In this document: piece by piece, positions 34,049-42,724 of the stretch
Layout of the letters: the number at the start of each line of letters is the position of its first letter
Position numbering within the stretch: position 1 is the stretch's first letter
Assembly (NCBI RefSeq): GCF_026427775.1
Contig: NZ_CP044532.1
Coordinates: 2,728,001 to 2,792,000 of the forward strand
Origin: Arthrobacter sp. CDRTa11
GTDB lineage: Bacteria > Actinomycetota > Actinomycetes > Actinomycetales > Micrococcaceae
DNA length: 64,000 bases
Direction of reading: 5' to 3'
Position numbers and translations under genes: made by a program
Notes under the pieces: generated by a model
Databases searched by the model: none
The model's input: the letters and a program-made list of their open reading frames with translations, nothing else
What the model was told of the DNA's origin: nothing

Positions 34049-35608
34049 ATGACGATGGAGAAATTTGATGTTGCCGTTGTGGGGTACGGCCCTGTAGGGA
34101 TGGCCATGGCAGCGCTGCTGGGCCAGGCAGGCCACACAGTGGTGGTGCTGGAGAGATACGCCGGCCTGTATAACCTGCCCCGCGCTGCGATCTTCGACGA
34201 CGAGACCATGCGCACCTTCGCCCGGCTTGGCATCGCTGACGCGCTGCTTCCCAAGGTCAACGCCCAGCGCAATTACGAATGGCGCAACGCCGCCGGTGAA
34301 CTTCTGATCGAGCATGAGTTCGCGCTGAAGGGCGCCTCGGGCTGGGCAGAGTGGTACATGATGTACCAGCCCGAGCTGGAGGAGGCGCTTGACCGGCTGT
34401 GCCGCTCCATGCCGAATGTGACAGTACGGTTCAACTCGCCCGTTGACGGGTACGCCGAAACGGCCGACGGTGTGGCGGTGAAGGGACCCGGCGGCGCAGT
34501 GGTGGCCGGCTACGTTGTGGCGTGCGACGGCGGCAACGGCTTCACGCGCGGCTGGCTTGGATCCGGGATGGAAGACTTCGGCTTTTCCGAGCCCTGGCTG
34601 GTGTGTGATTTCCGGCTCACCGGTGACGTGGACCTTCCCCATGCACGGCAGGTCTGCGATCCCCGCCAGCCCCAATCGATCATTTCGCTGGGGCCGTCCC
34701 ACCACCGGTTCAGCTTCATGCTGGACTCCGAAGAGGCTTTCCTGGTGGAGCGTGATCCGCAAAGAGTGTGGGCGCGCGTGGCCAATTACCTTGCACCGGA
34801 CCAGGCGGAGCTCATCCGGGTGGCCACGTACACCTTCCGTTCCCTGATCGCCGCATCCTGGCGGCAGGGGAGGATTCTGCTGGCAGGAGACGCTGCACAT
34901 CAGATGCCGCCGTTCCTCGGCCAGGGGATGTGTTCCGGGATCCGGGACGCCCAAAATCTGGCGTTCAAACTGGACCTTGTACTCACGGGCAGGGCCGAGG
35001 AGACTGTCCTTGACAGCTACCAGACCGAGCGCGAGCCCCATGTTGCGGCGGTTGTCCACAAGGGTATCGAGCTCGGCAAGGTCCAGACCATGCGTGATCC
35101 TGAGAAAGCCCGGCAGCGCGACGTCCAGTTCCTGGAGAACCGCCGGAACAATATGAAGCCGGAAAAACTTCGCTTTCCGGGGCTGGGACCGGGGTTCCTG
35201 GCAACAACCGGGCATCCCGCCAACGGGCGGCTGTTCATCCAGGATGAGGTCCGGACCAACACTGCCGCCGGCCGCTTCGACGAAATCTTCGGCTACGGAT
35301 TCCGGCTGCTCTGTGATGCCCAGTGGTATTCAAAGAACATCGCGCCTGGCGCTGACGTCCTCGACGGCAGCCCGGGAGACGTCGTCGTTATTGACCCGGA
35401 CACAGGGGACGTCAGCGGATCCTTTGCCGATACCAACGGCACCTACCTGGGGTGGTTCAGGGACAACGCCTGCGCCGCCGTCCTTGTCCGCCCCGATTTC
35501 TATGTCTTCGGGGCCGCCAGTATCACCAGCGGGTACCAAACCCTGATCCGCGATTACCGCAAAGCCTGCTCAACGGTGAGCAGCACGGCCACATCAGTAG
35601 GAGTCTGA
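34049..35608 (+). CDS. single-component FAD hydroxylase, probable resorcinol 4-hydroxylase (MhpA-like)
   Basis: A 519-residue flavoprotein monooxygenase. It has the FAD motif VAVVGYGPVGMAMAALLGQAGHTVVVLER (residues about 7-36), RAAIFDDETMRTF, VACDGGNGFTRGWLG and ILLAGDAAHQMPPFLGQGMCSGIRDAQNLAFKL. The C-terminal thioredoxin-like domain found in MhpA/phenol hydroxylase relatives follows. In this cluster the logical reaction is resorcinol to hydroxyquinol with NAD(P)H and O2, filling the step between decarboxylase and ring-cleavage enzymes. Rhodococcus tsd clusters use a two-component enzyme, so this would be a different solution. AAGGA lies 8 bp before the ATG; an ATG two codons later is also possible. 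The transporter gene starts 3 bp after its stop. Confidence 0.85.
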   Translation: MTMEKFDVAVVGYGPVGMAMAALLGQAGHTVVVLERYAGLYNLPRAAIFDDETMRTFARLGIADALLPKVNAQRNYEWRNAAGELLIEHEFALKGASGWAEWYMMYQPELEEALDRLCRSMPNVTVRFNSPVDGYAETADGVAVKGPGGAVVAGYVVACDGGNGFTRGWLGSGMEDFGFSEPWLVCDFRLTGDVDLPHARQVCDPRQPQSIISLGPSHHRFSFMLDSEEAFLVERDPQRVWARVANYLAPDQAELIRVATYTFRSLIAASWRQGRILLAGDAAHQMPPFLGQGMCSGIRDAQNLAFKLDLVLTGRAEETVLDSYQTEREPHVAAVVHKGIELGKVQTMRDPEKARQRDVQFLENRRNNMKPEKLRFPGLGPGFLATTGHPANGRLFIQDEVRTNTAAGRFDEIFGYGFRLLCDAQWYSKNIAPGADVLDGSPGDVVVIDPDTGDVSGSFADTNGTYLGWFRDNACAAVLVRPDFYVFGAASITSGYQTLIRDYRKACSTVSSTATSVGV

Positions 35609-35611
35609 ACC

Positions 35612-36973
35612 ATGTCAACAACCAATAAGAGTGACGTCCAAGGGAATCTCCGCACCATCACCGAACGGACCCTGCTCGCCATCGCCTTCGTTATCGCCGC
35701 GCTGGAAGGCTACGATCTTGCCGTGTACGGCGTTTCCGTCCCCGCTCTGCTGGGTGACACGTCGCTGAACGTAGACAAGGCGTCGGCCGGCGCGCTGGGT
35801 TCAGTCGTCGGCGCCGGCATGCTGATAGGCGCGGGCCTCGCCGGTGCCCTGATGCGTCGGATTGGCGCACTGCGGCTGATCCTGGCCAGTTGCCTCGTCT
35901 TCTCAGCCGGCATGTTGATCTCGGCAGTCGCGCAGAACGTTGTTCTTTTCGGGGCGGGCCGGGCCCTCGTGGGCCTGGGACTTGGCATCGTCCTGCCCAC
36001 CCTGCTGGCCTACGTGGCGGACCTCTCCGTCCCGCAGCACCGTAACCGGAACACCGGCATCGTGATGGCCGGGTACGCGGCCGGCGGTTTGGCAGCGCCC
36101 CTGCTCGGCGCGGCGCTGCTTCCGGCCACCTCTTTCCGGTGGCTGTACATCATTGGTGTGCTGCCGGTCCTGGTCATCCTGCCCTTCGCCTGGAAACTGC
36201 TGCCCGTGCCGCCGGTCCACCTCCTCCGGATCGGCCAAACAGCACAGGCGCACCGCATGAGCGAGGCCATGGGGCTCCCGACGCCGGTGCTCGCCTTGGC
36301 AGGAAAGCGGCACCTCGCCGGCATTGGCCCGCTGTTTTCCCCCGGCGTGGGCGTGGCCACGCTGCTCTTTTGGATGATGACCTTCTGCGGACTGCTCCTG
36401 GTCTTCGGCATCACAGCCTGGCTTCCCACCATGATGCAGGCCAGCGGCTATTCCCTGGGATCGGCCCTGCTCCAGACGGCCGCCATGTGGATCGGCGTGG
36501 CCGTGGGCGTCATCATCGGCGGACGCATCGCCGATGCGATCGGCGCGAAGCCCGTGGTGGTTGTCGCGTTCCTCACCGGGGCTGTCAGCCTCCTGGTTAT
36601 GAGCCTGAATCCCAACGTCGTGGTCCTGTTCATCTTTATGTTCCTCAGCGGCGTGGGCTTCATCGGGTCCCAGATTCTGGTCAACGGATTCATCCTGACC
36701 CGCTACCCGGATGATATCCGTGGCAGCGGACTGGCCTGGGCCCTGTCCTTTGGCCGGATGGGTGCCATTGTGGGCCCGTCCCTGGGTGCCTGGGTCATGA
36801 CCTCAGGATTGTCAGTGGAGTGGAACTTCTACGCCTTCGCCATCCCGGCAGTGATCGGGGCTTTCGCGTCGGTCCTTGTTCCCCAGGTGAAGGTTAAGGC
36901 TGCAGCAGTCCCTGCTCCTGAACTGCCTGCCCAGGAATTGCCCGCCCTCAAGGTGCCCGCTCCCAAGGCGTAG
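35612..36973 (+). CDS. MFS transporter, aromatic acid:H+ symporter family (probable gamma-resorcylate uptake)
   Basis: A 453-residue 12-helix MFS protein. TM1 contains FVIAALEGYDLAVYGVSVPALL, the pattern with Asp in the first helix that defines the aromatic acid:H+ symporter family (PcaK/BenK/MhpT). GRALVGLGLGIVLPTLLAYVADL and RNRNTGIVMAGYAAGG cover TM4-5. A GGRIADAIGAKPVVV loop 8-9 motif is present. The C-terminus has a Pro/Ala/Leu-rich repeat-like tail of about 25 residues. It begins 3 bp after the hydroxylase stop with AGGAG before the ATG, so the pair is one operon. Substrate is inferred from context. Confidence 0.9.
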   Translation: MSTTNKSDVQGNLRTITERTLLAIAFVIAALEGYDLAVYGVSVPALLGDTSLNVDKASAGALGSVVGAGMLIGAGLAGALMRRIGALRLILASCLVFSAGMLISAVAQNVVLFGAGRALVGLGLGIVLPTLLAYVADLSVPQHRNRNTGIVMAGYAAGGLAAPLLGAALLPATSFRWLYIIGVLPVLVILPFAWKLLPVPPVHLLRIGQTAQAHRMSEAMGLPTPVLALAGKRHLAGIGPLFSPGVGVATLLFWMMTFCGLLLVFGITAWLPTMMQASGYSLGSALLQTAAMWIGVAVGVIIGGRIADAIGAKPVVVVAFLTGAVSLLVMSLNPNVVVLFIFMFLSGVGFIGSQILVNGFILTRYPDDIRGSGLAWALSFGRMGAIVGPSLGAWVMTSGLSVEWNFYAFAIPAVIGAFASVLVPQVKVKAAAVPAPELPAQELPALKVPAPKA

Positions 36974-37007
36974 CTCGGCCAAGTCCACACGTAACAAGTA
37001 CACTGGC

Positions 37008-37044
37008 CGCACCCCGTCCCTGCCTTCAGGCCGGCCGGGGTGCG
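37008..37044 (+). terminator. intrinsic terminator after MFS gene
   Basis: A 9-bp stem CGCACCCCG (37008-37016) and CGGGGTGCG (37036-37044) with an inner CCTG/CAGG pair lies 35 bp after the MFS stop. It is followed by the T-rich TCCATTTCTGCTTTTC. Confidence 0.65.
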
Positions 37045-37112
37045 TCCATTTCTGCTTTTCAGATCCGGGAAATGACCAGGCGCCGGAAACAGACACAGGG
37101 GAGTGAGCGGTT

Positions 37113-37910
37113 TTGAGCGAATCGGACCAGGAGTCAGCCGCCGAACGGCAAGGCATCCAGTCTGTTGAGTTGGCGATGCGCATACTCAAGGCACTGGAAG
37201 ACGGGGGTGGGCCCATGCCGCTGTCCGAAATTGCCGAGCGGAGCGGCTTCCAGCCCAACAAAGCCCACCGCTACCTCGTCAGCCTGGTCCGCTCCGGACT
37301 TGCCTCACAGTCGCCCAAGACCGGGAGGTACGATTTTGGCGCCGCGATGCGCCGCCTTGGCGCCGAGTCGCTGCGCCGGACCAATGAAGTATCGGTGGCC
37401 TCGGATTACGCCATGAGGCTCCGCGACGCCTGCGGGCACTCGGTCAATCTTTCTGTCTGGGGCGAGGACGGGCCGGTGGTGGTCAGATGGGACTATGGCT
37501 CCCATGTCCTGCCGTTCAACGTCCGGGTAGGGGCCAAGCTGCCCATGCTGACTTCGTCCGGTGGCCTGATCTTTCTTGCCTACCTGCCGGAATCCATGTC
37601 AGCGGCGGTGTTGGCTGCCGACCGTGCACGCCTGAGCGCTGAAGCGTACTCCGATGCCGATGTCAGCCGAAAGCGCCGGGAAGTCCTGCAGGCGGGATAT
37701 GCGGTCACGTCCGGAGGCATTATCCCCGGGGTTTCTTCGGTGGCGGCTCCCGTCTTCTCGTCCGTTGACTCGCTTCCGCTGGCCATCACCGTGGTCTTCC
37801 CGGCCGAAGACGTGGACAAGGCGGAAATGGACAGGGTGACAGCGGAGCTGCTGCAGACCGCACGCACCATTTCCCAGGAGCTGGGCGTCTCCTCCGACAA
37901 GGCGTCCTGA
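37113..37910 (+). CDS. IclR family transcriptional regulator of the resorcylate cluster
   Basis: A 265-residue IclR regulator. The winged helix-turn-helix spans about residues 15-75 (QSVELAMRILKALEDGGGPMPLSEIAERSGFQPNKAHRYLVSLVRSGLASQ). The effector domain follows (SVNLSVWGEDGPVVVRWDYGSHVLPFNVRVGAKLPMLTSSGGLIFLAYLPE, GYAVTSGGIIPGVSSVAAPVF). The TTG start at 37113 follows GGGGAG at 11 bp. The gene lies after the terminator of the hydroxylase-transporter operon. IclR regulators control the equivalent Rhodococcus resorcylate genes, so this one probably acts on the 33928-34048 intergenic region. Confidence 0.9.
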   Translation: MSESDQESAAERQGIQSVELAMRILKALEDGGGPMPLSEIAERSGFQPNKAHRYLVSLVRSGLASQSPKTGRYDFGAAMRRLGAESLRRTNEVSVASDYAMRLRDACGHSVNLSVWGEDGPVVVRWDYGSHVLPFNVRVGAKLPMLTSSGGLIFLAYLPESMSAAVLAADRARLSAEAYSDADVSRKRREVLQAGYAVTSGGIIPGVSSVAAPVFSSVDSLPLAITVVFPAEDVDKAEMDRVTAELLQTARTISQELGVSSDKAS

Positions 37911-37939
37911 CGGAGGCCCCAAGTCAGGAAGCCACGCGC

Positions 37940-40096
37940 CTAGACGCGTTGGTCAGGGGCATCCAGCAGGGCTGCCAGCGGAGGCCTTGTTCCCCTGCGG
38001 AACATCATCCCCTCCGGCAACCCCTCTACTGCGACGCGTGATCCGGACACATCGATGGTCACCCGTGCCCCGCCCACGGGCAGGTTGGTGGTGTGCAGAC
38101 TTCCCCAGGACTTTGGCAGCACGGGATCCATCCACAGCGCGCCCCGGGAGACGTGCGCCTCATAGCGCAGCAGGCTGCGCATAATCATCACCGGGGTGGC
38201 CGACGCCCACGCCTGCGGGGAACAGGCGGTGGGATAGGGCAGAGGTTCCGGACACTCGGACCGGCTGAATCCGCAGAACAGTTCGGGGAGCCGGTTATCC
38301 GTGTATTCGGCTGCCTTCATGAGGGCCGAGGAGAGCTGCTGCGCCTCCTTGACGAAGCCATAGCGCATGAAACCCGCCACGATGAGCGCGTTGTCATGCG
38401 GCCACACGGATCCGTTGTGGTAGCTGACCGGGTTGTAGGCACCCATGTCTGTTGCCAGGGTCCGGATGCCCCAGCCACTGAACATCTCCGGGGACATCAG
38501 CCGGCGGACAACCAGGCGCGCCTTGTCCTCATCCACGATGCCGGACCAGAGGCAGTGGCCCATGTTGGAGGCACAGGCATCAACCGGCCGTTTGTCCCCG
38601 TCCAGTGCGATGGCGAAATACCCCTGCTCCGGCAGCCAGAACTGTTCGTTAAACTGCTTCTTCAGCCGCTCTGCCCGGTTCCGGAGGTCGGCTGCGAGCG
38701 CCAGGTCACCGGCGTCGTAGGCCATCCACGCCCGGGCGATGTACGCACTGTAGACGTAGCCCTGTACCTCGCACAGGGCGATGGGCGCCTCGGCAATGCG
38801 GCCGTCGGCAAAATTGATCCCGTCCCAGGAGTCCTTCCAGCCCTGGTTGATGAGGCCGTGCTCGTTCAGGCGCTCATACTCGACAAACCCATCGCCGTCA
38901 CGGTCGCCGTAATCACGGATCCAGTCCAAGGCGCGGTCGGCATGCGGCACCAGGGCGGCGATGTCCCCGGCGGCAAGCCCCCAGTGGCTCGCTTCGCCCA
39001 AGAGGGTCACGAACAGGGGAGTGGCGTCGGCGGTGCCGTAATAGGCGGATCTGCCGCCCAGCGCAAGGCCGGTCCCGACGTCGAGCCGCACCTCGTGCAG
39101 GATCCGTCCCGGTTGCTCTTCGGTCAGCGGATCCACTTTGGCACCTTGGCGGTCCGCCAGGGTTTGCAGCGTTCCCAGGGCCAGCGTTGCGTCCACCGGA
39201 AGGACCATAAAGGAGGACAACAGCGAGTCCCGCCCGAACAGGGCCATAAACCACGGGGCCCCTGCCGCGACGACCATCCGGTCAGGATGGTCGGGGTCAA
39301 CGATGCGCAGTGCGCCGATGTCGTCATGGCTGCGCAGCAGGCTCCGCTCGATGGACGGATTGCCCACTCGGGGAAGCGGGATTCGTGCCTCCCAGGTCCG
39401 CTGAAGCCGCTCCTGCGCCGAGATCATGGCGGCAGAGAGGGCGACCGTCGGCAGGCCGGCGTCCACTTCAGTTTCTGCTGTCAGCGGCAGAACGGTGGCC
39501 CGCACTGTCCACTTTCCATGCGGCGGGATGGTCATCCCCACCACGAAGCCTTCAGCGCTGGCTTCGGCATCGCGCATGCGGACAACGATGCCCTTGCGTG
39601 TCTCCTGCCAGGCCGCCTCGATCGTCACCGAACCGGACTTAAAGCGCCTGCTCTGTTCCCAGACGCGGTGGAACCGGCCGTCCTTAACCTCGAACAGGTC
39701 GGCGAAATCCGCTTCCAGTGACAGCGCAATCTCACAGGGCGCAGGCTGGAGGGAATAGTTGCTGACAGTGATGTCCTCCACGATGCCGGCACCCAGCTCA
39801 CGCTTCCGCTGGACCGTCAGGGGGCTGTCGGCCCGGCCGTCGGAGCGGGCTGCCCTCCCGATATAGGTGCCCTGGTACGGGGAAGGGGTCCACGCACCCA
39901 GCGGCTCCAGCGGCTGGCCGTTTACCGTGATCGCCCAGCGCGACAAGATCCTGGTATCCCGGTAGAAAACGCCGTGCGGATGGTGCGGGAAGATGTCACC
40001 GTTGGGAAGGGAGATGCAGAAGGACGATCCTGCGACAAGGGTTACCGCGCCCTGGCCGGTGGATCCTGCGGCGTTGTCTGCATTCCATCCGGCCAT
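37940..40096 (-). CDS. glycogen-debranching-enzyme-like protein (GDE N-terminal + glucosidase-like barrel)
   Basis: A 718-residue protein with the N-terminal glycogen-debranching domain GDE_N_bis (VAGSSFCISLPNGDIFPHHPHGVFYRDTRILSRWAITVNG, about 20-230) and a C-terminal (alpha/alpha)6-barrel (residues about 260-690). The barrel has WFMALFGRDSLLSSFM, DGINFADGRIAEAPIALCEVQGYVYSAY and PVSYHNGSVWPHDNALIV. The barrel resembles amylo-alpha-1,6-glucosidases and GH37/GH63-like enzymes. No signal peptide is present. Many such proteins are annotated as amylo-alpha-1,6-glucosidase, but the true substrate is unproven. It is a single gene converging on the IclR gene. Confidence 0.85.
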   Translation of the reverse strand: MAGWNADNAAGSTGQGAVTLVAGSSFCISLPNGDIFPHHPHGVFYRDTRILSRWAITVNGQPLEPLGAWTPSPYQGTYIGRAARSDGRADSPLTVQRKRELGAGIVEDITVSNYSLQPAPCEIALSLEADFADLFEVKDGRFHRVWEQSRRFKSGSVTIEAAWQETRKGIVVRMRDAEASAEGFVVGMTIPPHGKWTVRATVLPLTAETEVDAGLPTVALSAAMISAQERLQRTWEARIPLPRVGNPSIERSLLRSHDDIGALRIVDPDHPDRMVVAAGAPWFMALFGRDSLLSSFMVLPVDATLALGTLQTLADRQGAKVDPLTEEQPGRILHEVRLDVGTGLALGGRSAYYGTADATPLFVTLLGEASHWGLAAGDIAALVPHADRALDWIRDYGDRDGDGFVEYERLNEHGLINQGWKDSWDGINFADGRIAEAPIALCEVQGYVYSAYIARAWMAYDAGDLALAADLRNRAERLKKQFNEQFWLPEQGYFAIALDGDKRPVDACASNMGHCLWSGIVDEDKARLVVRRLMSPEMFSGWGIRTLATDMGAYNPVSYHNGSVWPHDNALIVAGFMRYGFVKEAQQLSSALMKAAEYTDNRLPELFCGFSRSECPEPLPYPTACSPQAWASATPVMIMRSLLRYEAHVSRGALWMDPVLPKSWGSLHTTNLPVGGARVTIDVSGSRVAVEGLPEGMMFRRGTRPPLAALLDAPDQRV

Positions 40097-40218
40097 CCCA
40101 GGCTCCTTTGAAAAACATCACAAACCGTGCGTGTAGTTGAATCTACGCCGATGGCTGGGCTCATGCCAGACGCTTCAATTTTCCGCGGCGCCGCTTTCCT
40201 ACCGGATTGGAGTCCTGT

Positions 40219-41127
40219 TCAGGTGAGGCCGGACAGGCGGGAGCATTCCTCCCAGAGACGCTTCCGGGCCACTGGATCTGACCCCATGCCAGGAGTAGGC
40301 AGCTCCTTGCGTTTCGCCCAGAGTTTGCCTGAGACGGCCGCCGCCTCGGGTGAGGTGGCGAGCCACACGGGAGTGTCAGCCGCCTTTTCCGCGGACGCGC
40401 CGAAAGTGTTGGTGAGCCAGCGGAACGGGCCGCCGACGTCCTGCAGCAGGGTGGTGTCCTTGACGAGGCCGGGATGCGCGGCGTTCGCCACCACTCCCGT
40501 CCCCCTCAGGCGCTCCGCCAGTTCCTGGGTGAAGAGAATCCTCGCGAGCATTGTGGGAGGTGTGGCGCGCATGAAACTGTATTTGCCCTTGGCGGTCTGG
40601 AGGTCGTCGAAGTCGATTTTTGTGCCGGATGGCCCACCCGAATACCTGGAGGCGATGTTGACGATCCGTGAAGTGTTGGAGGTGTTGCCTGGCCGGTTGG
40701 TGTCCCCGGGGACCTGGCCTGCGGGGGCTGCCGCTTTCTTGAGCGCTTCCAGGAGCAGGGTGGTCAGCAGGAAGTAGCCCATCACATTGGTAGCGAAGGT
40801 GACCTCAAGCCCTTCCGGGGTAACCTGGCGTTCCTTGCGGAACACGCCCGCGGCGTTGACCAGCACGTGGAGTCTGTCGTGGCGGGAAAGGAACTCGTCC
40901 GCTGCGGACCGGATGGATGCCTGGAGTGAGAGGTCGCAGGCAAGCGGCTCCAAGGTTGCGTTGGGCACCACAGCGCTGATGTCACGGACCGCTTGTTCTG
41001 CCCGCGCGGTGGAGCGTCCGACGACGACGACAGCCGCGCCTTCGCGCGCCAGGGCCGTGGCGATCGCCCGCCCGAGGCCGCCTGTTGCGCCCGTAACGAG
41101 GGCAACCTTTCCCTCCATGGCGGTCAA
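40219..41127 (-). CDS. short-chain dehydrogenase/reductase lacking the catalytic YxxxK
   Basis: A 302-residue classical-size SDR of the retinol-dehydrogenase/oxidoreductase type. The cofactor motif is VTGATGGLGRAIATALAREG, with ACDLSLQASI, VLVNAAGVF and VTFATNVMGYFLLTTLL intact, and the Ser motif region reads RIVNIASRYSGG. The active-site helix reads MRATPPTMLARILFTQEL where relatives have AYGQSKLANILF, so Tyr is replaced by Thr189 and Lys by Met193. Without these residues normal hydride-transfer chemistry is not expected. A TTG start at 41127 overlaps the stop of a 24-codon leader as TTGA; the ATG at 41118 is the alternative start. Confidence 0.85.
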   Translation of the reverse strand: MTAMEGKVALVTGATGGLGRAIATALAREGAAVVVVGRSTARAEQAVRDISAVVPNATLEPLACDLSLQASIRSAADEFLSRHDRLHVLVNAAGVFRKERQVTPEGLEVTFATNVMGYFLLTTLLLEALKKAAAPAGQVPGDTNRPGNTSNTSRIVNIASRYSGGPSGTKIDFDDLQTAKGKYSFMRATPPTMLARILFTQELAERLRGTGVVANAAHPGLVKDTTLLQDVGGPFRWLTNTFGASAEKAADTPVWLATSPEAAAVSGKLWAKRKELPTPGMGSDPVARKRLWEECSRLSGLT

Positions 41128-41198
41128 CGCCGTCGCCCCCGGTTGCCTGCGTTCCCCGCGGCACCAGCGGCAACGATCCGCCTTTTCGATTCCTTCAT
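41124..41198 (-). CDS. possible 24-residue leader peptide ahead of the SDR gene
   Basis: ATG at 41198 follows GGGGAG at good spacing and opens a 24-codon frame starting MKESKRRIVAAGAAG and ending in Arg-rich GRRR. Its TGA overlaps the TTG start of the SDR (TTGA). It may couple translation of the SDR, or be the relic of a longer SDR N-terminus split by a frameshift. There is no independent evidence for a functional peptide. Confidence 0.35.
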   Translation of the reverse strand: MKESKRRIVAAGAAGNAGNRGRRR

Positions 41199-41363
41199 GA
41201 TGGCTCCCCGTTAAAGCGGCCGGCGCTGTGGACTGAGCAACATCTCAACACGAATCCGCCCCGATGGCGAGAGACAGGTTCAGCCGGGGGCCGGGAGGCG
41301 GCGGGACAGGGCCCGGATACAACACAGGATGCATGAATACATCTCGGCCTGTACTTTGGCTAG

Positions 41364-42131
41364 GTGGAACCTGATCGGCGGACACCCTATGCATCACGTC
41401 CTGATCGCCGCGCCGTACTGAGCCGGAGGATCAGGCTGTTCGCGGCCGCGACAATCACGTACAACGCCATCGAAGCGGTTGTGGCGCTCTGGGCCGGCGG
41501 CGTCGCAGACTCTTCGGCGTTGATCGGCTTCGGCCTGGATTCGATAGTCGAGGTGGCTTCCGCTGTGGCACTGTCCTGGCAGTTCTCTGCCAAGGATCCG
41601 GAACGGCGTGAGCACCTGACGTTGCGGATCATTGCCATCTCCTTCTTCGCCCTTGCCGCATTCGTGAGCATTGACGCCATTCGGTCACTTACCGGCGCCG
41701 GAGAGGCACAGCACTCCACTCCGGGCATTGTCATTGCTGCCCTGAGCCTGGCCATCATGCCTGTCCTGTCATGGGCCCAGCGCCGTGCGGGGCGGGAGCT
41801 CGGATCCAGGACAGCGGTGGCCGACTCCAAGCAGACCCTGCTCTGCACCTACCTCTCAGCCGTCCTGCTGGCTGGCCTGGTTCTCAACAGCACCCTGGGC
41901 TGGTGGTGGGCAGATGCCGGCGCCGCTTTGGTCATTGCCGGCATCGCCGTCCGGGAAGGCATCAATGCTTGGCGGGGAGAAGCTTGCTGCCCCATCCCGT
42001 CTGCAGCCGGCGGCAAAGCTGGCCGGGACGAACCGTGCGAGGATGAAGCCTGCTGCGCAGGGTGTGGATCAGACGCCTCCGCCGCGCCTGCCGCCCTGGA
42101 CCTTGGGACGAAGCCGGCAGACTGCCCCTGA
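41364..42131 (+). CDS. cation diffusion facilitator-like transporter with Cys-rich C-terminus
   Basis: A 255-residue membrane protein of the cation efflux type. It has about six helices: FAAATITYNAIEAVVALWAGG, the family metal site SSALIGFGLDSIVEVASAVALSW (TM2), IIAISFFALAAFVSIDAI, STPGIVIAALSLAIMPVLSWAQ, a cytosolic DSKQTLLCTYLSAVLLAGLVL segment and WWADAGAALVIAGIAVREG. This matches the CDF-related Co/Cd/Zn transporters. The C-terminal tail has CC, C, CC, C and C clusters (EACCPIP...DEPCEDEACCAGCG), suggesting soft-metal binding. The GTG start has a weak ribosome site. No ArsR-type regulator lies next to it. Confidence 0.85.
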   Translation: MEPDRRTPYASRPDRRAVLSRRIRLFAAATITYNAIEAVVALWAGGVADSSALIGFGLDSIVEVASAVALSWQFSAKDPERREHLTLRIIAISFFALAAFVSIDAIRSLTGAGEAQHSTPGIVIAALSLAIMPVLSWAQRRAGRELGSRTAVADSKQTLLCTYLSAVLLAGLVLNSTLGWWWADAGAALVIAGIAVREGINAWRGEACCPIPSAAGGKAGRDEPCEDEACCAGCGSDASAAPAALDLGTKPADCP

Positions 42132-42259
42132 AGCTGGAAGGAGCGGCCTAGAGTTGTTGTATGGACAGTTGATGTCTTGACAGCGAAGCTGCCTTCCCCG
42201 CCAGCCAACTGATTCGAGGCGGCGATGATGCGCAGCGGCCCCCAAGGAGTGTGAGTGCC

Positions 42260-42685
42260 ATGCCCAAGACCGGCAAAAACAACCACGCCCGCAAGGAAGA
42301 GCTTCCCTCGACCCTGCAGCGCTCTGAGCAGAAGGCCCAGGACACGTTTGCCAAAACCTACGATTCCGCCCTTGACACCTACGACAACGACGAGAGCAGG
42401 GCTGCCCGTGCCGCCTTCGCCTCGCTGAAGCACAGCTATGAGAAGGTGGGCGACCACTGGGAGCCGAAAGAGAAGCGCGGCCCTTCAGACAAGCGGGCCG
42501 AGGGCGGACTTGATTCATCGGCACCCACCGCCGGCGGCGTGGATGCGAACGCGTCAAAGGAACACCTCTACAAGCGTGCGCAGGAACTGCACATCAACGG
42601 CCGCTCGAGGATGAATAAGGACGAACTGGTCCAGGCGCTGCAAAAGGCCAATGAAACCGCCACCCGGAAGGCGCGTGGAGACTAA
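42260..42685 (+). CDS. ChaB domain protein with C-terminal Rho_N-like motif
   Basis: A 141-residue hydrophilic, highly charged protein. The ChaB domain spans residues about 12-75 (RKEELPSTLQRSEQKAQDTFAKTYDSALDTYDNDESRAARAAFASLKHSYEKVGDHWEP). A linker leads to a C-terminal SAP/Rho_N-like helix pair (SKEHLYKRAQELHINGRSRMNKDELVQALQKA). The combination is common in actinobacteria and may bind nucleic acid, but the role is unknown. AAGGAG stands 10 bp before the ATG at 42260, deciding that start over the GTG at 42251. Confidence 0.87.
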   Translation: MPKTGKNNHARKEELPSTLQRSEQKAQDTFAKTYDSALDTYDNDESRAARAAFASLKHSYEKVGDHWEPKEKRGPSDKRAEGGLDSSAPTAGGVDANASKEHLYKRAQELHINGRSRMNKDELVQALQKANETATRKARGD

Positions 42686-42724
42686 GCGCTCCAAAGCCTG
42701 CTGCACCAAAACCAGGCGCGGGGC

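Noticed and set aside
38093..39721. 542-residue frame antisense to the debranching-enzyme-like gene
   Set aside because: Shadow of a conserved coding frame; its translation is rich in Gly, Arg and Pro with no domain and no ribosome site.
42251..42259. GTG start three codons upstream for the ChaB gene
   Set aside because: The AAGGAG is only one base from this GTG but 10 bases from the ATG at 42260, so the ATG is the likely start.
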